A stretch of DNA of 64,000 nt, taken from contig NZ_JPKG01000034.1 in NCBI RefSeq assembly GCF_000735605.1, positions 1 to 64,000 of the forward strand. The letters run 5' to 3'. Below, one piece after another: positions 26,026 to 33,551 of the stretch. Position 1 is the stretch's first letter, and every line of letters starts with the position of its first letter. A program made the position numbers and the translations under genes. Origin of the DNA: Allobosea sp. LC85. GTDB lineage: Bacteria; Pseudomonadota; Alphaproteobacteria; Rhizobiales; Beijerinckiaceae. The notes below the pieces were generated by a model. That model saw only the letters and a list, made by a program, of their open reading frames with translations, was not told the DNA's origin and did not search any database.

Positions 26026-26042
26026 GCCCGCACGAGGCGGGC
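26026..26042 (-). terminator. Short GC hairpin between regulator genes
   Basis: GCCCGC/GCGGGC arms with a five-base loop lie between the stop at 26075 and the start at 26000. On the minus strand TTCATCATTT follows, a weak T-rich tail. Confidence 0.5.
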
Positions 26043-26074
26043 ACTAAGGGCGAGTGACGTTGTCGGAGAAGTGG

Positions 26075-26593
26075 TTAGCGGCAGCGCTTTGCTTTCGAGG
26101 TCTTCCGGCCTCCGGGTCCGTAGCTCCGTCCACGCCCCAGCATGGCGAAAGCATCGGAACGTGCGCCTCGCTCCTCGTCGTTGATGGCCGCAAGGCGGGC
26201 CTCTAGCCTGTCCTGCACCGCGCCCAGCTCGGCCGCCGCAGCATCGTCCACCGGGGCAAGCCGCCCGGCCACGACCATGTCGAATATCTCGGCAATGGAC
26301 ACCGCGAGGCTGTTGGCCCGCTTCGTCCCGGCCTTGGCGATGATGAATGCAGCCTGCGGTCTCGTGAGATGGTACTCGGTGACGGCGCGTTGGGCGCCCT
26401 TACCGACAACGATCATCACGCCATGTTGGCGCAATGATCCCATCGCCTCCAGCAGTGGCTGATGTCTCTTGATCAGCTTGCGGATGTCGGTGAGACGCTC
26501 GTAGCCGAGCGCACTGGCGAGCTTAAGGTCAGGAATAGTGGGCTCGCTCATCGCGAGCGGCAAGGGCAGTAAGGTTGCCGGTGAGGTGCTCAT
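26075..26593 (-). CDS. Antirepressor-like (Rha/ANT-type) phage regulator
   Basis: 172 residues. The ATG at 26593 overlaps the TGA of the gene before (ATGA), which favours this start over an internal ATG at 26551. The region LASALGYERLTDIRKLIKRHQPLLEAMG, then VTEYHLTRPQAAFIIAKAGTKRANSLAVSIAEIFDMV, resembles the N-terminal domain of phage antirepressor/Rha proteins (a YHL...QA....R...A..V...F pattern). The C-terminus is very basic (GPGGRKTSKAKRCR). It probably modulates lysis-lysogeny or gene expression of the element. Function is inferred. Confidence 0.6.
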   Translation of the reverse strand: MSTSPATLLPLPLAMSEPTIPDLKLASALGYERLTDIRKLIKRHQPLLEAMGSLRQHGVMIVVGKGAQRAVTEYHLTRPQAAFIIAKAGTKRANSLAVSIAEIFDMVVAGRLAPVDDAAAAELGAVQDRLEARLAAINDEERGARSDAFAMLGRGRSYGPGGRKTSKAKRCR

Positions 26594-26919
26594 GGGCGGC
26601 TCCTATGAGGCCGCGTTGGGCGGATGAGGTTTTCCCGGCGAAGGTTCAGGCTGTCGCCGTCTTGGTATCGAACGGCACCGCTCTCGATGCCGAGGACGAC
26701 CCGAGCAATCATGACGTTCAGGTTCGTTGCCGGGTCTTTGGCTCGGACGTAGTGATGACCGTTGCCGCTGGAGTTGAGGAACCACGAGGCGTTGCCTATG
26801 GCGGTCAAGACGCGCTCGTAGTCGGAGAGATAAAGGACGGCATGGGTCTGCGCCTTGGCGAACTGAACGCGCACCAAGGGGAGCCCACGGATGTCCTCCG
26901 CGAGTTCGATTAGGTTCAT
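26590..26919 (-). CDS. Small HNH/AP2-like phage protein, second copy
   Basis: 109 residues from the ATG at 26919 (MNLIELAEDIRG). The frame extends to 26988, but that extension is not supported by a ribosome site. It shares layout with the protein at 22651-22980: a LYLSDYERVL / LDADDYDALL segment, a central beta region, then YQDGDSLNLRRENLI versus FLDGDPLNLTRHNLA. It is likely a DNA-binding relative of HNH nucleases without the complete catalytic motif. Its stop overlaps the start of the antirepressor-like gene by four bases. Confidence 0.58.
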   Translation of the reverse strand: MNLIELAEDIRGLPLVRVQFAKAQTHAVLYLSDYERVLTAIGNASWFLNSSGNGHHYVRAKDPATNLNVMIARVVLGIESGAVRYQDGDSLNLRRENLIRPTRPHRSRP

Positions 26920-26998
26920 GTCTGGGGCCGATTGAGGGGGCCGGGTGGTCCGGCTGATTTCGAGGGGCGCCAAGTACAAGAGCGCCAAAAGAAAGATA

Positions 26999-27014
26999 CC
27001 CGGTCACAACCGGG
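26999..27014 (-). terminator. Short hairpin downstream of MarR-like gene
   Basis: CCCGGT/ACCGGG arms with loop CACA lie between the MarR-like stop (27056) and the next start (26919). On the minus strand ATCTTTCTTTTGG follows, a T-rich tail. Confidence 0.55.
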
Positions 27015-27055
27015 CGCTTCCTTTCCTAGTGTGGGTGGTAATTGCTTGGAGAGCC

Positions 27056-27496
27056 TCAGAGCCGCGCCAGCAGCCCCTTCACCGTCTCCTGCCCCCGAGC
27101 CGTGAGCGTCAGGATGTTGACTCTGCGGTCCTCGAAGTCCTCGCGAGATGTGATGAGGCCCAGCCCTCCACGGTCCGACAGGCGGTCCACGATGCGTGCC
27201 GCTGTGGACTGCGTCAGGGGCACGTACTTGGGCAGCTCCCGCTGGTAGATGCTCGGCTTGCTAGCGACTCGCAGGAGGACGAGGGCCGCGTTTATCTGCA
27301 TGGCCTCATCGACCTCCGTCAGTGCCTCAAGGAACTGGATAGCTCGGTGCAGCGCGGGCGTGGGCAAGGTCGGCGTCCTGTAGGCAAAGGCGGGATCACC
27401 CAGTTGTGGGAAAAACCCAGCCTCGCCGTCCAATGACAAAAATGACTCGATCAGGTCTGACCGAGTCACGGCGTTGATGAATGCCGTTGTTGTCAA
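27056..27496 (-). CDS. MarR-like winged-helix regulator
   Basis: 146 residues. The winged helix is readable: LPKYVPLTQSTAARIVDRLSDRGGLGLITSREDFEDRRVNILTLTARGQETVKGLL, including the DRR wing motif of MarR proteins. The N-terminal 60 residues carry a helical dimerisation-type region (ALHRAIQFLEALTEVDEAMQINAALVLLRVA). The ATG at 27496 overlaps the stop of the upstream gene (ATGA), so the two are coupled. A MarR-type regulator in a phage-like block probably controls element genes. Its ligand is unknown. Confidence 0.75.
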   Translation of the reverse strand: MTTTAFINAVTRSDLIESFLSLDGEAGFFPQLGDPAFAYRTPTLPTPALHRAIQFLEALTEVDEAMQINAALVLLRVASKPSIYQRELPKYVPLTQSTAARIVDRLSDRGGLGLITSREDFEDRRVNILTLTARGQETVKGLLARL

Positions 27497-27810
27497 TGCG
27501 TCGTCCGCAGTCCGAGAAGTGCGGAGAAGCTGGCGCGCGCCGCCTTGTTGAGCCGACCTTGCTCAAAGGCACTGGCCATCTCCTCGAACAAGTCCAGCTC
27601 AAGCCGCTGCCGCTCGACGCGCGAGCGAAGATCGTTGGCGAAGCTGCGGCCACCAGGAACGGCCTCGATGCGATCAATCATGTTCTCCGCGTCGTCCTGC
27701 TCCTCGCGGCCGGCTTCGATCATGGCGCGCATCTCGGCGACCGTGAGGCGGCCCGCTGCCGCAATTTCCGCCTGACGGATGTCGAGGTTGTCGTATGTCG
27801 TGTTCGTCAT
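27493..27810 (-). CDS. Small hypothetical protein coupled to MarR-like gene
   Basis: 105 residues from the ATG at 27810 (MTNTTYDNLDIRQAEIAAAG); a further start at 27831 is possible. Helical, acidic first half and basic middle (LRSRVERQRLELDLFEEMASAFEQG). It overlaps the following MarR-like gene by four bases. No family recognised; it could be a partner of the regulator. Confidence 0.58.
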   Translation of the reverse strand: MTNTTYDNLDIRQAEIAAAGRLTVAEMRAMIEAGREEQDDAENMIDRIEAVPGGRSFANDLRSRVERQRLELDLFEEMASAFEQGRLNKAARASFSALLGLRTTH

Positions 27811-27905
27811 GGCTTGGCCCTTGTGTGGCAAGCGGGAGCGCCTGCCTTTGCTAGTGTGGGTGATTACCTGGCGTCACTTTGCGCGCAAGCACTTGATCCA
27901 AAAGG

Positions 27906-27930
27906 AAAAGGCCCGCCTTTCGGGCGAGCC
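27906..27930 (-). terminator. Intrinsic terminator downstream of resolvase gene
   Basis: Arms 27910-27917 and 27923-27930 pair over eight bases with one G-T pair and a five-base loop. Four T follow on the minus strand (27909-27906). It lies between the resolvase stop (27956) and the next start. Confidence 0.6.
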
Positions 27931-27955
27931 CCGCAGAGAGCAAACTGTCGGCCAG

Positions 27956-28525
27956 TCACGCTGCCGAGGCAGCCCCGTCCGTGGCCTTCAGGATGCGATG
28001 CACTGACCCCTTCCCAATGCCCAGCCGCTTGGCGATGTCGCCCATGCTGGCACCCGTCGCGGCCAGCTCGCGCACCTCGTCGGACTTCGCCCTAGCTGTC
28101 GGTGCTCGGCCCTTGTAACGCCCCTCGGCTTTGGCCTTGGCGATGCCCTCGCGCTGCCGCTCCAGCATCATGTCCCGCTCGAACTCGGCCACGCTGCCCA
28201 GGACGTTCAGCATCAGCTTCCCGTTCGGTGTTGTCGTATCGATGCCCGCACCGACGATGCGCAGTTCTACGCCCTTCGCCTTGAGCTGCTCCACGATTGC
28301 CGAGAGGTGCAGCACCGAACGCGCTAGCCGGTCGATCTTCGTCACTGTGAAGACGTCCCCGCTCCGCATGAATTCCAGCACCTCGTCGAGTCTGGGGCGC
28401 GGCCCGACTGCGCTGGTTTGCTCGGTGACGATCTTCTCACATCCCAACGCCTTGAGGTCACGGACCTGAGCAGCCAAGCCGGCTTCCTGTTCGAGGGTCG
28501 AAGCGCGGGCGTAACCGATGAGCAT
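27956..28525 (-). CDS. Serine recombinase of the resolvase/invertase family
   Basis: 189 residues from the ATG at 28525 (MLIGYARASTLEQ). The catalytic Ser is S9 in GYARAS. The resolvase core continues with EKIVTEQTSAVGPRPRLDEVLEFMRSGDVFTVTKIDRLARS and LGSVAEFERDMMLERQREGIAKAKAEGRYKGR. A C-terminal helix-turn-helix (MGDIAKRLGIGKGSVHRIL) completes the standard Tn3/Hin-like layout. It acts on DNA by cutting and exchange at short sites, and a cluster of CGTTCC sites lies directly upstream. It may resolve dimers of the element or invert a segment. Confidence 0.92.
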   Translation of the reverse strand: MLIGYARASTLEQEAGLAAQVRDLKALGCEKIVTEQTSAVGPRPRLDEVLEFMRSGDVFTVTKIDRLARSVLHLSAIVEQLKAKGVELRIVGAGIDTTTPNGKLMLNVLGSVAEFERDMMLERQREGIAKAKAEGRYKGRAPTARAKSDEVRELAATGASMGDIAKRLGIGKGSVHRILKATDGAASAA

Positions 28526-28537
28526 GGCCGAGGGCTC

Positions 28538-28653
28538 CGTTCCAAAAGGTCTTAAACGGATGAGTCCTATCGTTCCGAAAGTCAATACCCTATTTCTATG
28601 GAACGACCTGGGAGCGGATTGGAACGTTCAGTATGGGCTTGACCTGTGGAACG
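28538..28653. promoter_or_regulatory. Cluster of five CGTTCC/GGAACG sites, candidate resolvase site
   Basis: CGTTCC at 28538 and 28571 and GGAACG at 28600, 28621 and 28648 fall within 116 bases upstream of the resolvase start. The pair at 28570-28576/28600-28606 is a 7-bp inverted repeat, and 28622-28629 is the palindrome GAACGTTC. Spacing and location fit a res-type recombination and autoregulation site. This is inference. Confidence 0.45.
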
Positions 28654-28761
28654 GGATGGGGCTGGTCGCCTGTGGATAGCCGGCCGTCATCCGATTGCCT
28701 GAACGCGAGACGCGGTAGTGTAGCGGCCGACCTTGTCCGCCCCTGTTGAGAGGCTACCACG

Positions 28762-29106
28762 TTGGACCCGTTCTGGATTTATTTCGCCAGTTTCATCGCG
28801 CTGCTGGCATGCCTACCTGTTGCGGATTGGTGCAGAGGCCGGCGCTACGGCCGCGCCGTCTTGCCGGTTCTCGTGGTCGGGCTGCTGGCAGCCGTGGTGC
28901 TCTTCACCAAGGGCGTCTCGATGGCTTCCGACTGGACGGTGTTTTCTGTCGATACGAGCGGTCTTCACAACCCGAAAGCCCGGTTGGTCGGTAGCCTGCT
29001 TCCATACTGGCCGTACGTTGTCATGGCCTACAGCGGCTTCCTCGGGTTCTGCATCATGGTAGTGCTGAAGCGAGGGCTGAAGAGCCGCCGAAGCGTCACG
29101 CGCTGA
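28762..29106 (+). CDS. Small membrane protein, unknown
   Basis: 114 residues from a TTG at 28762 with GAGAGG eight bases upstream. Three hydrophobic segments are visible: about 4-20 (IYFASFIALLACLPVA), 30-50 (RAVLPVLVVGLLAAVVLFT) and 80-103 (LLPYWPYVVMAYSGFLGFCIMVVL), followed by a basic tail KRGLKSRRSVTR. I do not recognise the family. It precedes the FRG-domain gene by 227 bases on the same strand, so it may or may not be co-transcribed. Confidence 0.6.
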   Translation: MDPFWIYFASFIALLACLPVADWCRGRRYGRAVLPVLVVGLLAAVVLFTKGVSMASDWTVFSVDTSGLHNPKARLVGSLLPYWPYVVMAYSGFLGFCIMVVLKRGLKSRRSVTR

Positions 29107-29333
29107 CTGGCGAAAAGCGGTCCCCAACGCTTCACGGAAGCGGGCGGCACGGGGGGAAGTCGCGCCGGCTCATTTATCGATAGGCGCTCAGATTTTTTCA
29201 CCGGAACCAAGCGCTTTCTGCGGCCCTCCTCGGGCACGATCAATCGCTAGCACGATTTGGGCGGATAACTTCTTGGGGAGCGTTGCCGAAGCAATCGAAC
29301 TGTGGCGTCTTGCTCGAAAATCGGAGCTAGCGC

Positions 29334-30443
29334 ATGGATGGGCAGTGGATCGGTCGGTTCAACGGATCATCTTCCGGTGTATTTGTCGCTGACCTAGACG
29401 ACCACAAGACCCACGTCGAAGGGCATGCCTTCCTATTTCAGGACGACCCGAGTATCCCCAATACCGTTGCCTTCGTCAGGACCGACAGCAAGGCTCCAAA
29501 GCAGTCGTTGACTGTTCAACCGACGGCCGTGGACCCGGACGGTTTACCAATTCCGCCAGAGATCCTAGCTCAACGCTACCCGGACGCAGTGTTTCCAGCG
29601 ACTGCTTTGGTGCGGCTAGAGCTTGGGAACCGTGAACTGCGCGTACAATGGACGACGCCAGTCGAAACTTTCGGCGAAGCAACCTGCAAAGCCAGCTTGG
29701 CTGATCGGCCATCTGCGCTGAAGGCGGAGCCCAACATCACGACTTGGGTGAAATTTCGCCAGTATGTCGTGAAGCTGCCCGCCTATAAGTATGTCTTCCG
29801 AGGCCAGCCATCTCGTTGGCGACTACGCACGGCGTTTCATCGAACGCACCGTAAGGACTTGGTTCGCTTTACCCACCGCGACATAAGTGAATTACATCGC
29901 GTTCTATCTGCGCGAACCAGGCATTACTTCCATCTTGGAGACTCAGTGCAGAATGGGGCCTTTTGGCACCTCGCCCAGCATCACGGATATCCTACGCCAC
30001 TCCTCGATTGGTCAGCATCCCCATTCGTTGCTGCCTATTTCGCATTTAGACCCGACGCATATCGGCCGCTGAACCAAGAATATGTCCGCATTTTTATGTT
30101 TGACGCTGAAGCATGGACGAATAGCTGCTCCCAGTACCGTCGAACTTCGGGCATCCGGCCTCACTTCTCTCTGCTTGACGCGGTAACCGTAGGCAATGAG
30201 CGGGCACTGCCCCAGCAAGCCAAGTCGTTCCTGACGAACGTCGATGATATCGAGGGCTACCTGAAGGACGTCGAAGAGGCGCACAACGTGCAATATCTGA
30301 GAGCTTTTGACCTCCCCTACAAAGAGCGGCTCGATGTCCTGAACGAACTCACGTTGATGGGCGTCACGCCGGGATCGCTGTTCCCCGGTCTCGACGGAGC
30401 ATGCCAAGAGCTGAGGGCTCGATATTTCGGCTACAGCGGCTGA
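29334..30443 (+). CDS. FRG-domain protein
   Basis: 369 residues; GGAG sits about eight bases before the ATG at 29334. Residues 1-125 are a beta-rich region of no recognised family. The FRG domain starts near residue 140: YKYVFRGQPSRWRLRTAFHR (F-R-G motif), then FWHLAQHHGYPTPLLDWSASPFVAAYFAF, the diagnostic Q-H-x-G-x-P-T-P-L-L-D-W stretch. The C-terminal part ends with ELTLMGVTPGSLFPGLDGACQELR, also typical of the family. FRG proteins are of uncertain biochemical function and recur in mobile elements and defence neighbourhoods. The position next to the integrase is a common cargo site. Local GC looks lower than in the flanking core genes by eye. Confidence 0.88.
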   Translation: MDGQWIGRFNGSSSGVFVADLDDHKTHVEGHAFLFQDDPSIPNTVAFVRTDSKAPKQSLTVQPTAVDPDGLPIPPEILAQRYPDAVFPATALVRLELGNRELRVQWTTPVETFGEATCKASLADRPSALKAEPNITTWVKFRQYVVKLPAYKYVFRGQPSRWRLRTAFHRTHRKDLVRFTHRDISELHRVLSARTRHYFHLGDSVQNGAFWHLAQHHGYPTPLLDWSASPFVAAYFAFRPDAYRPLNQEYVRIFMFDAEAWTNSCSQYRRTSGIRPHFSLLDAVTVGNERALPQQAKSFLTNVDDIEGYLKDVEEAHNVQYLRAFDLPYKERLDVLNELTLMGVTPGSLFPGLDGACQELRARYFGYSG

Positions 30444-30475
30444 CTCGGACGTGTTCTGGGCCGGGCCGGTGCTCG

Positions 30476-31894
30476 CTAGCCATAGGCCGGCAGCCTCACG
30501 GCCACCACACACGCCCGCTTGGCCTCCCCGGAAGCATCGCCCGCGTACCGGCTCATGGTCAGCCCCAGCGGCAGCTTAATGCCCTCTAGGCTCGCATTCT
30601 CGACAGCGTGTCCTACCACTTCTGCAATCGTCCAGACGCTGTAGCCCTTGGCCCCCTTGTCCAGCTCATCGGCGGCTTTGCGCACGAACCAGCGCCGGAA
30701 GGAGTGGAAGTCGATGTTGCTCTGCCTCTGGCCCGGCAACGGCCTCTCGTCCACCTTCAAGCGGCGGCGTTCGCGGGTGAAGACCTGAGAGACGGGAGCG
30801 CCCCTGCCCCGCTTCGAGTCGGCATCCTGTTCCGGCAGCTCATGGAACAGATAGTCGCCGGGCTTCTTGCCCTTGATGCGGGTCGTGACGATGTCCGCAA
30901 GGTCAGGGTGAATGGGCACCGTGCGGCGGAAGCCGGCAGCGGTCTTCGAGTGGGAGATGGTGAAGCCCTCCTTCCCGACGTCTGAAACCCTCAAGCCGGC
31001 TATTTCATCGACCCGCATGCCCGTCAGTGCGGCGATCTTGCAGAACTCCGGCAGCACAGTCGCAACCGAGCCCTTGAGGACCACAGGGCCGCGCCCTACG
31101 CCAGCCAGCAGAGTCTTCACCTCGTCGTCAGTGAAGGGGCGCTTATCGGCACTCTGTGGCCCTTCAAGAAGATCGGCTTCCGAGCGGACGGCGCGCTTCT
31201 CGATGCTCTGGCCGGTCCACGGGTTTTCTACCTGCCCCCAGCGCTTGACGAGATAGGTCCAATAAGACGCGAGGCACGAAATGGCGCGGTTCGCGCTCTT
31301 GCGGTGCATGTTCGTGACGATCATCCTGTCGTGGATGAATTCACCGGCTATCCGCTTCGTCACCGCCTCAACCGTCACGCTGTAGCTCTTCGCCTCCAAC
31401 CAGTCGGCCAGCCACCCAACGTGGCGGCTGATGTCGTCGGAGTAGCCCTTGGCGAAGCGCTTCTCCCGGTAGAACGGTTGCAAGGCGAGCTTCAGAGGCG
31501 TCTGCTGGCCAGCCGCTACCGCAACGAAGGACTGGGCCACGGCCTGCCCCGCTGCCTGCCTGACGGCATCCACACGGGCGTCCAGCGCGTAGATGGCGTC
31601 CCCGTTGTCATCATTGGCCACGGCCTCGCGCCAGCTCATGGCCTCTTCGGTGAAGTCCTGAAGGATGACGGGCAGCTTCCCCTTCGGGTTCTTGATGCGG
31701 CCCCGAAGGCGCTTGATGACGTCGACCTTCTCCCGCTCGGCCTCCAGGGGGTCCGCGGTGGTCAGCACCTCGCGGAGCTTCGCGGCCCCTACCGCACCCC
31801 TTCGGCTGGGCGGCACGGTTACAGATACGCGGATGCTGCTGCCGTGCCATTCGAGGTTCTTGCCGAGCTTCTTGAGGCGTGGTTTGCGGGCCAT
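30476..31894 (-). CDS. int: Tyrosine site-specific integrase
   Basis: 472 residues from the ATG at 31894 (MARKPRLKKLGKNLEW); an earlier in-frame start at 31927 would read through the TGGACCCA repeat. N-terminal arm-binding and SAM-like core-binding domains precede the catalytic domain. Catalytic residues are readable: Arg in LTGMRVDEIAGL, His-x-x-Arg in DFHSFRRWF, His in VVGHAVENAS, and the nucleophile Tyr in MSRYAGDA. It is placed about 120 bases from attR and reads away from it, the normal arrangement. It catalyses insertion at the tRNA-Ser 3' end. Confidence 0.95.
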   Translation of the reverse strand: MARKPRLKKLGKNLEWHGSSIRVSVTVPPSRRGAVGAAKLREVLTTADPLEAEREKVDVIKRLRGRIKNPKGKLPVILQDFTEEAMSWREAVANDDNGDAIYALDARVDAVRQAAGQAVAQSFVAVAAGQQTPLKLALQPFYREKRFAKGYSDDISRHVGWLADWLEAKSYSVTVEAVTKRIAGEFIHDRMIVTNMHRKSANRAISCLASYWTYLVKRWGQVENPWTGQSIEKRAVRSEADLLEGPQSADKRPFTDDEVKTLLAGVGRGPVVLKGSVATVLPEFCKIAALTGMRVDEIAGLRVSDVGKEGFTISHSKTAAGFRRTVPIHPDLADIVTTRIKGKKPGDYLFHELPEQDADSKRGRGAPVSQVFTRERRRLKVDERPLPGQRQSNIDFHSFRRWFVRKAADELDKGAKGYSVWTIAEVVGHAVENASLEGIKLPLGLTMSRYAGDASGEAKRACVVAVRLPAYG

Positions 31895-32014
31895 GGGTTG
31901 ACGTTTCCCGGAGCAATGTGGACCCACAAATGAGTCAAAAAAGCCCCCAACGCAAGTCCTTCTAGATCAGCGACTTAGGACTTATCAACGGCTTAGCCTC
32001 CGGGTGGAATATCG

Positions 32015-32033
32015 TCCCACCCCTTCCGCCAGA
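32015..32033 (+). repeat. attR core
   Basis: The 19 bases are identical to 17903-17921. Only the acceptor-end fragment of tRNA-Ser is present here, not a second tRNA. The chromosomal sequence that followed the tRNA before insertion resumes at 32034. Confidence 0.93.
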
Positions 32034-32375
32034 TGTTTTGCAGTAAGCGCACGATGTTTCTCTTGTCTCAGAAACCATCTCGGCACGTACCCTCATCTCC
32101 GTCCAACGCACCGAGGTTCGTCGTGAGACGTGGTCTTGTCGGGCTCTACCGTCGCTGCGCGCCCGTGAAGCGCGAAGTTGCGCTGCGTAGTCGTCTGCAC
32201 CCAGGACCGATCTCGCGATCGACGGGGCTGCACTGAAGCTCCGCTCTCTCGTCCAGGGAACGCTCGGAAAAAGAGCAAAAGATCGGCCCGCGCAATTGGT
32301 CTATGGACAGGCCCGGTTTGCCACCATCGCCGGCGATAGACCTTGCAGCCTGTCGATCCTCCCCCGGCCATTTCG
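32034..32375. other. Intergenic region right of attR
   Basis: About 340 bases between attR and the permease gene. No gene, RNA or clear hairpin was found. Short frames here lack ribosome sites. Confidence 0.5.
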
Positions 32376-33452
32376 TCATACTGAGTCTGGCCCGTCCGAG
32401 ACGGGGCGCTCCGAACCCTCCAGCGACCGCCGCCACGCGAAGCGCAGGATCACGCCCAGCGATGCCGCGAGAGGTATCGCCAACAGCACGCCGATGAAGC
32501 CGAACAGCCATCCAAAGGCGAACAGCGCAAACATCATCCAGACCGGGTTGAGGTTGACGCGACGGCCAATGAGATGCGGCGACAGCACATAGTCGGCGAG
32601 CATTTCTCCCACGATGAAGATGCTCCCCACAACAGCGACCGGCACCCAATTCGGCCAGAACTGGGCCATCGCAACGCAGGCCGCCACGAAGAACCCGGTG
32701 GCAGCGCCGAAATAGGGAACAAAACTGATGAGGCCGGCAGTGATCCCTATCAGAATGGCGTGGTTGAGCCCGGTCATCTTCAGGGCCGTCGCATAAAGCA
32801 CGACCAGAACGAGACAAATGACGATCTGGCCGCGCACGAAGCCGGCGATCGTATCGTGGATTTCACGCCCAAGCGCCCGAGCATCGTCGCGATACGCCGG
32901 GACAAACCAGCCATCGACCGTCGCCAGCATGCGTTGCCAGTCAATGGCGAGATAGATGGCAATGATCGGCGTCACCACGAGCAGCGAGAGAAGGGAGACC
33001 AGGGCTAGCCCGCTCGACCATAACGAGCGAAGGAAGCCATCGAGCCAGTTGCTGCCCATCGTCTTGGCGAGATCGGCGGAGGATTGCTCGATATGGAGTT
33101 CGCCACCCATGACAGTGTGCAGCCAGGGGCGGCTCGCATCGGTCACGAGCGACTGGAGCCGTGTAAAGTAGCGGGGAAACTCCTCAACGAAAAACCTGAG
33201 TTCGCCAATGATCGCCGGCAGCATCACCAGGAGAAAGGCAATGAGACCGGCAACCAGCGGCAGGAAGACGGCCAGGGCTGCAAGGGAACGATTCATCCCG
33301 AACCGCTCCAATCTGTCGACCACCGGAACGATGAGATAGGCGAGCAAGGCACCCACCACAAACGGCAGCAGGATCTCGCGCAACAGCACCAGCACGACCA
33401 AGGCGACCACAGAGATCGCAATCCAGAACCTGGCTGGCTGCGCGATCCTCAT
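32376..33452 (-). CDS. AI-2E (PerM) family transporter
   Basis: 358 residues from the ATG at 33452 (MRIAQPARFWIAI); a TTG at 33485 is an alternative. About eight membrane segments are visible, with the family pattern of an N-terminal pair (FWIAISVVALVVLVLLREILLPFVVGALLAYLIVPVVDRLE), a large extracytoplasmic loop, and a C-terminal bundle containing FVPYFGAATGF and IGRRVNLNPVWMMFALFAFGWLFGFIGVLLAIPLAA. The family includes TqsA-like exporters and Na+/H+ antiporters, and substrate cannot be told. It is the first chromosomal gene beyond attR. Confidence 0.88.
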   Translation of the reverse strand: MRIAQPARFWIAISVVALVVLVLLREILLPFVVGALLAYLIVPVVDRLERFGMNRSLAALAVFLPLVAGLIAFLLVMLPAIIGELRFFVEEFPRYFTRLQSLVTDASRPWLHTVMGGELHIEQSSADLAKTMGSNWLDGFLRSLWSSGLALVSLLSLLVVTPIIAIYLAIDWQRMLATVDGWFVPAYRDDARALGREIHDTIAGFVRGQIVICLVLVVLYATALKMTGLNHAILIGITAGLISFVPYFGAATGFFVAACVAMAQFWPNWVPVAVVGSIFIVGEMLADYVLSPHLIGRRVNLNPVWMMFALFAFGWLFGFIGVLLAIPLAASLGVILRFAWRRSLEGSERPVSDGPDSV

Positions 33453-33551
33453 CGACGTTCTGCGCACATGCGATCTCGAGCTCAATTGCAGGCTTCACTG
33501 CCCCCGGAGCATCGATCATCGAGCCCTGCGGAAGGCAGCAAGAATACAGGT

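Larger units (their letters stand above)
17903..32033. mobile_element. 14.1-kb integrative element in tRNA-Ser, prophage-like
   Basis: The element is bounded by a 19-bp direct repeat (17903-17921 and 32015-32033) that duplicates the tRNA-Ser 3' end. A tyrosine integrase is encoded just inside the right end. It carries a serine resolvase, MarR-like and antirepressor-like regulators, two related HNH-like small proteins, gp13-, gp14- and gp15-like internal virion proteins, a zinc-ribbon protein, a secreted small protein and an FRG-domain protein. I find no terminase, portal, capsid, tail or replication gene. This fits a decayed T7-like prophage, a phage satellite or a hybrid island. Confidence 0.92.

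Noticed and set aside
32000..32040. Second tRNA-Ser at the right border
   Set aside because: Only the last 17 bases of the tRNA plus two are present; it is the attR core, not a gene.
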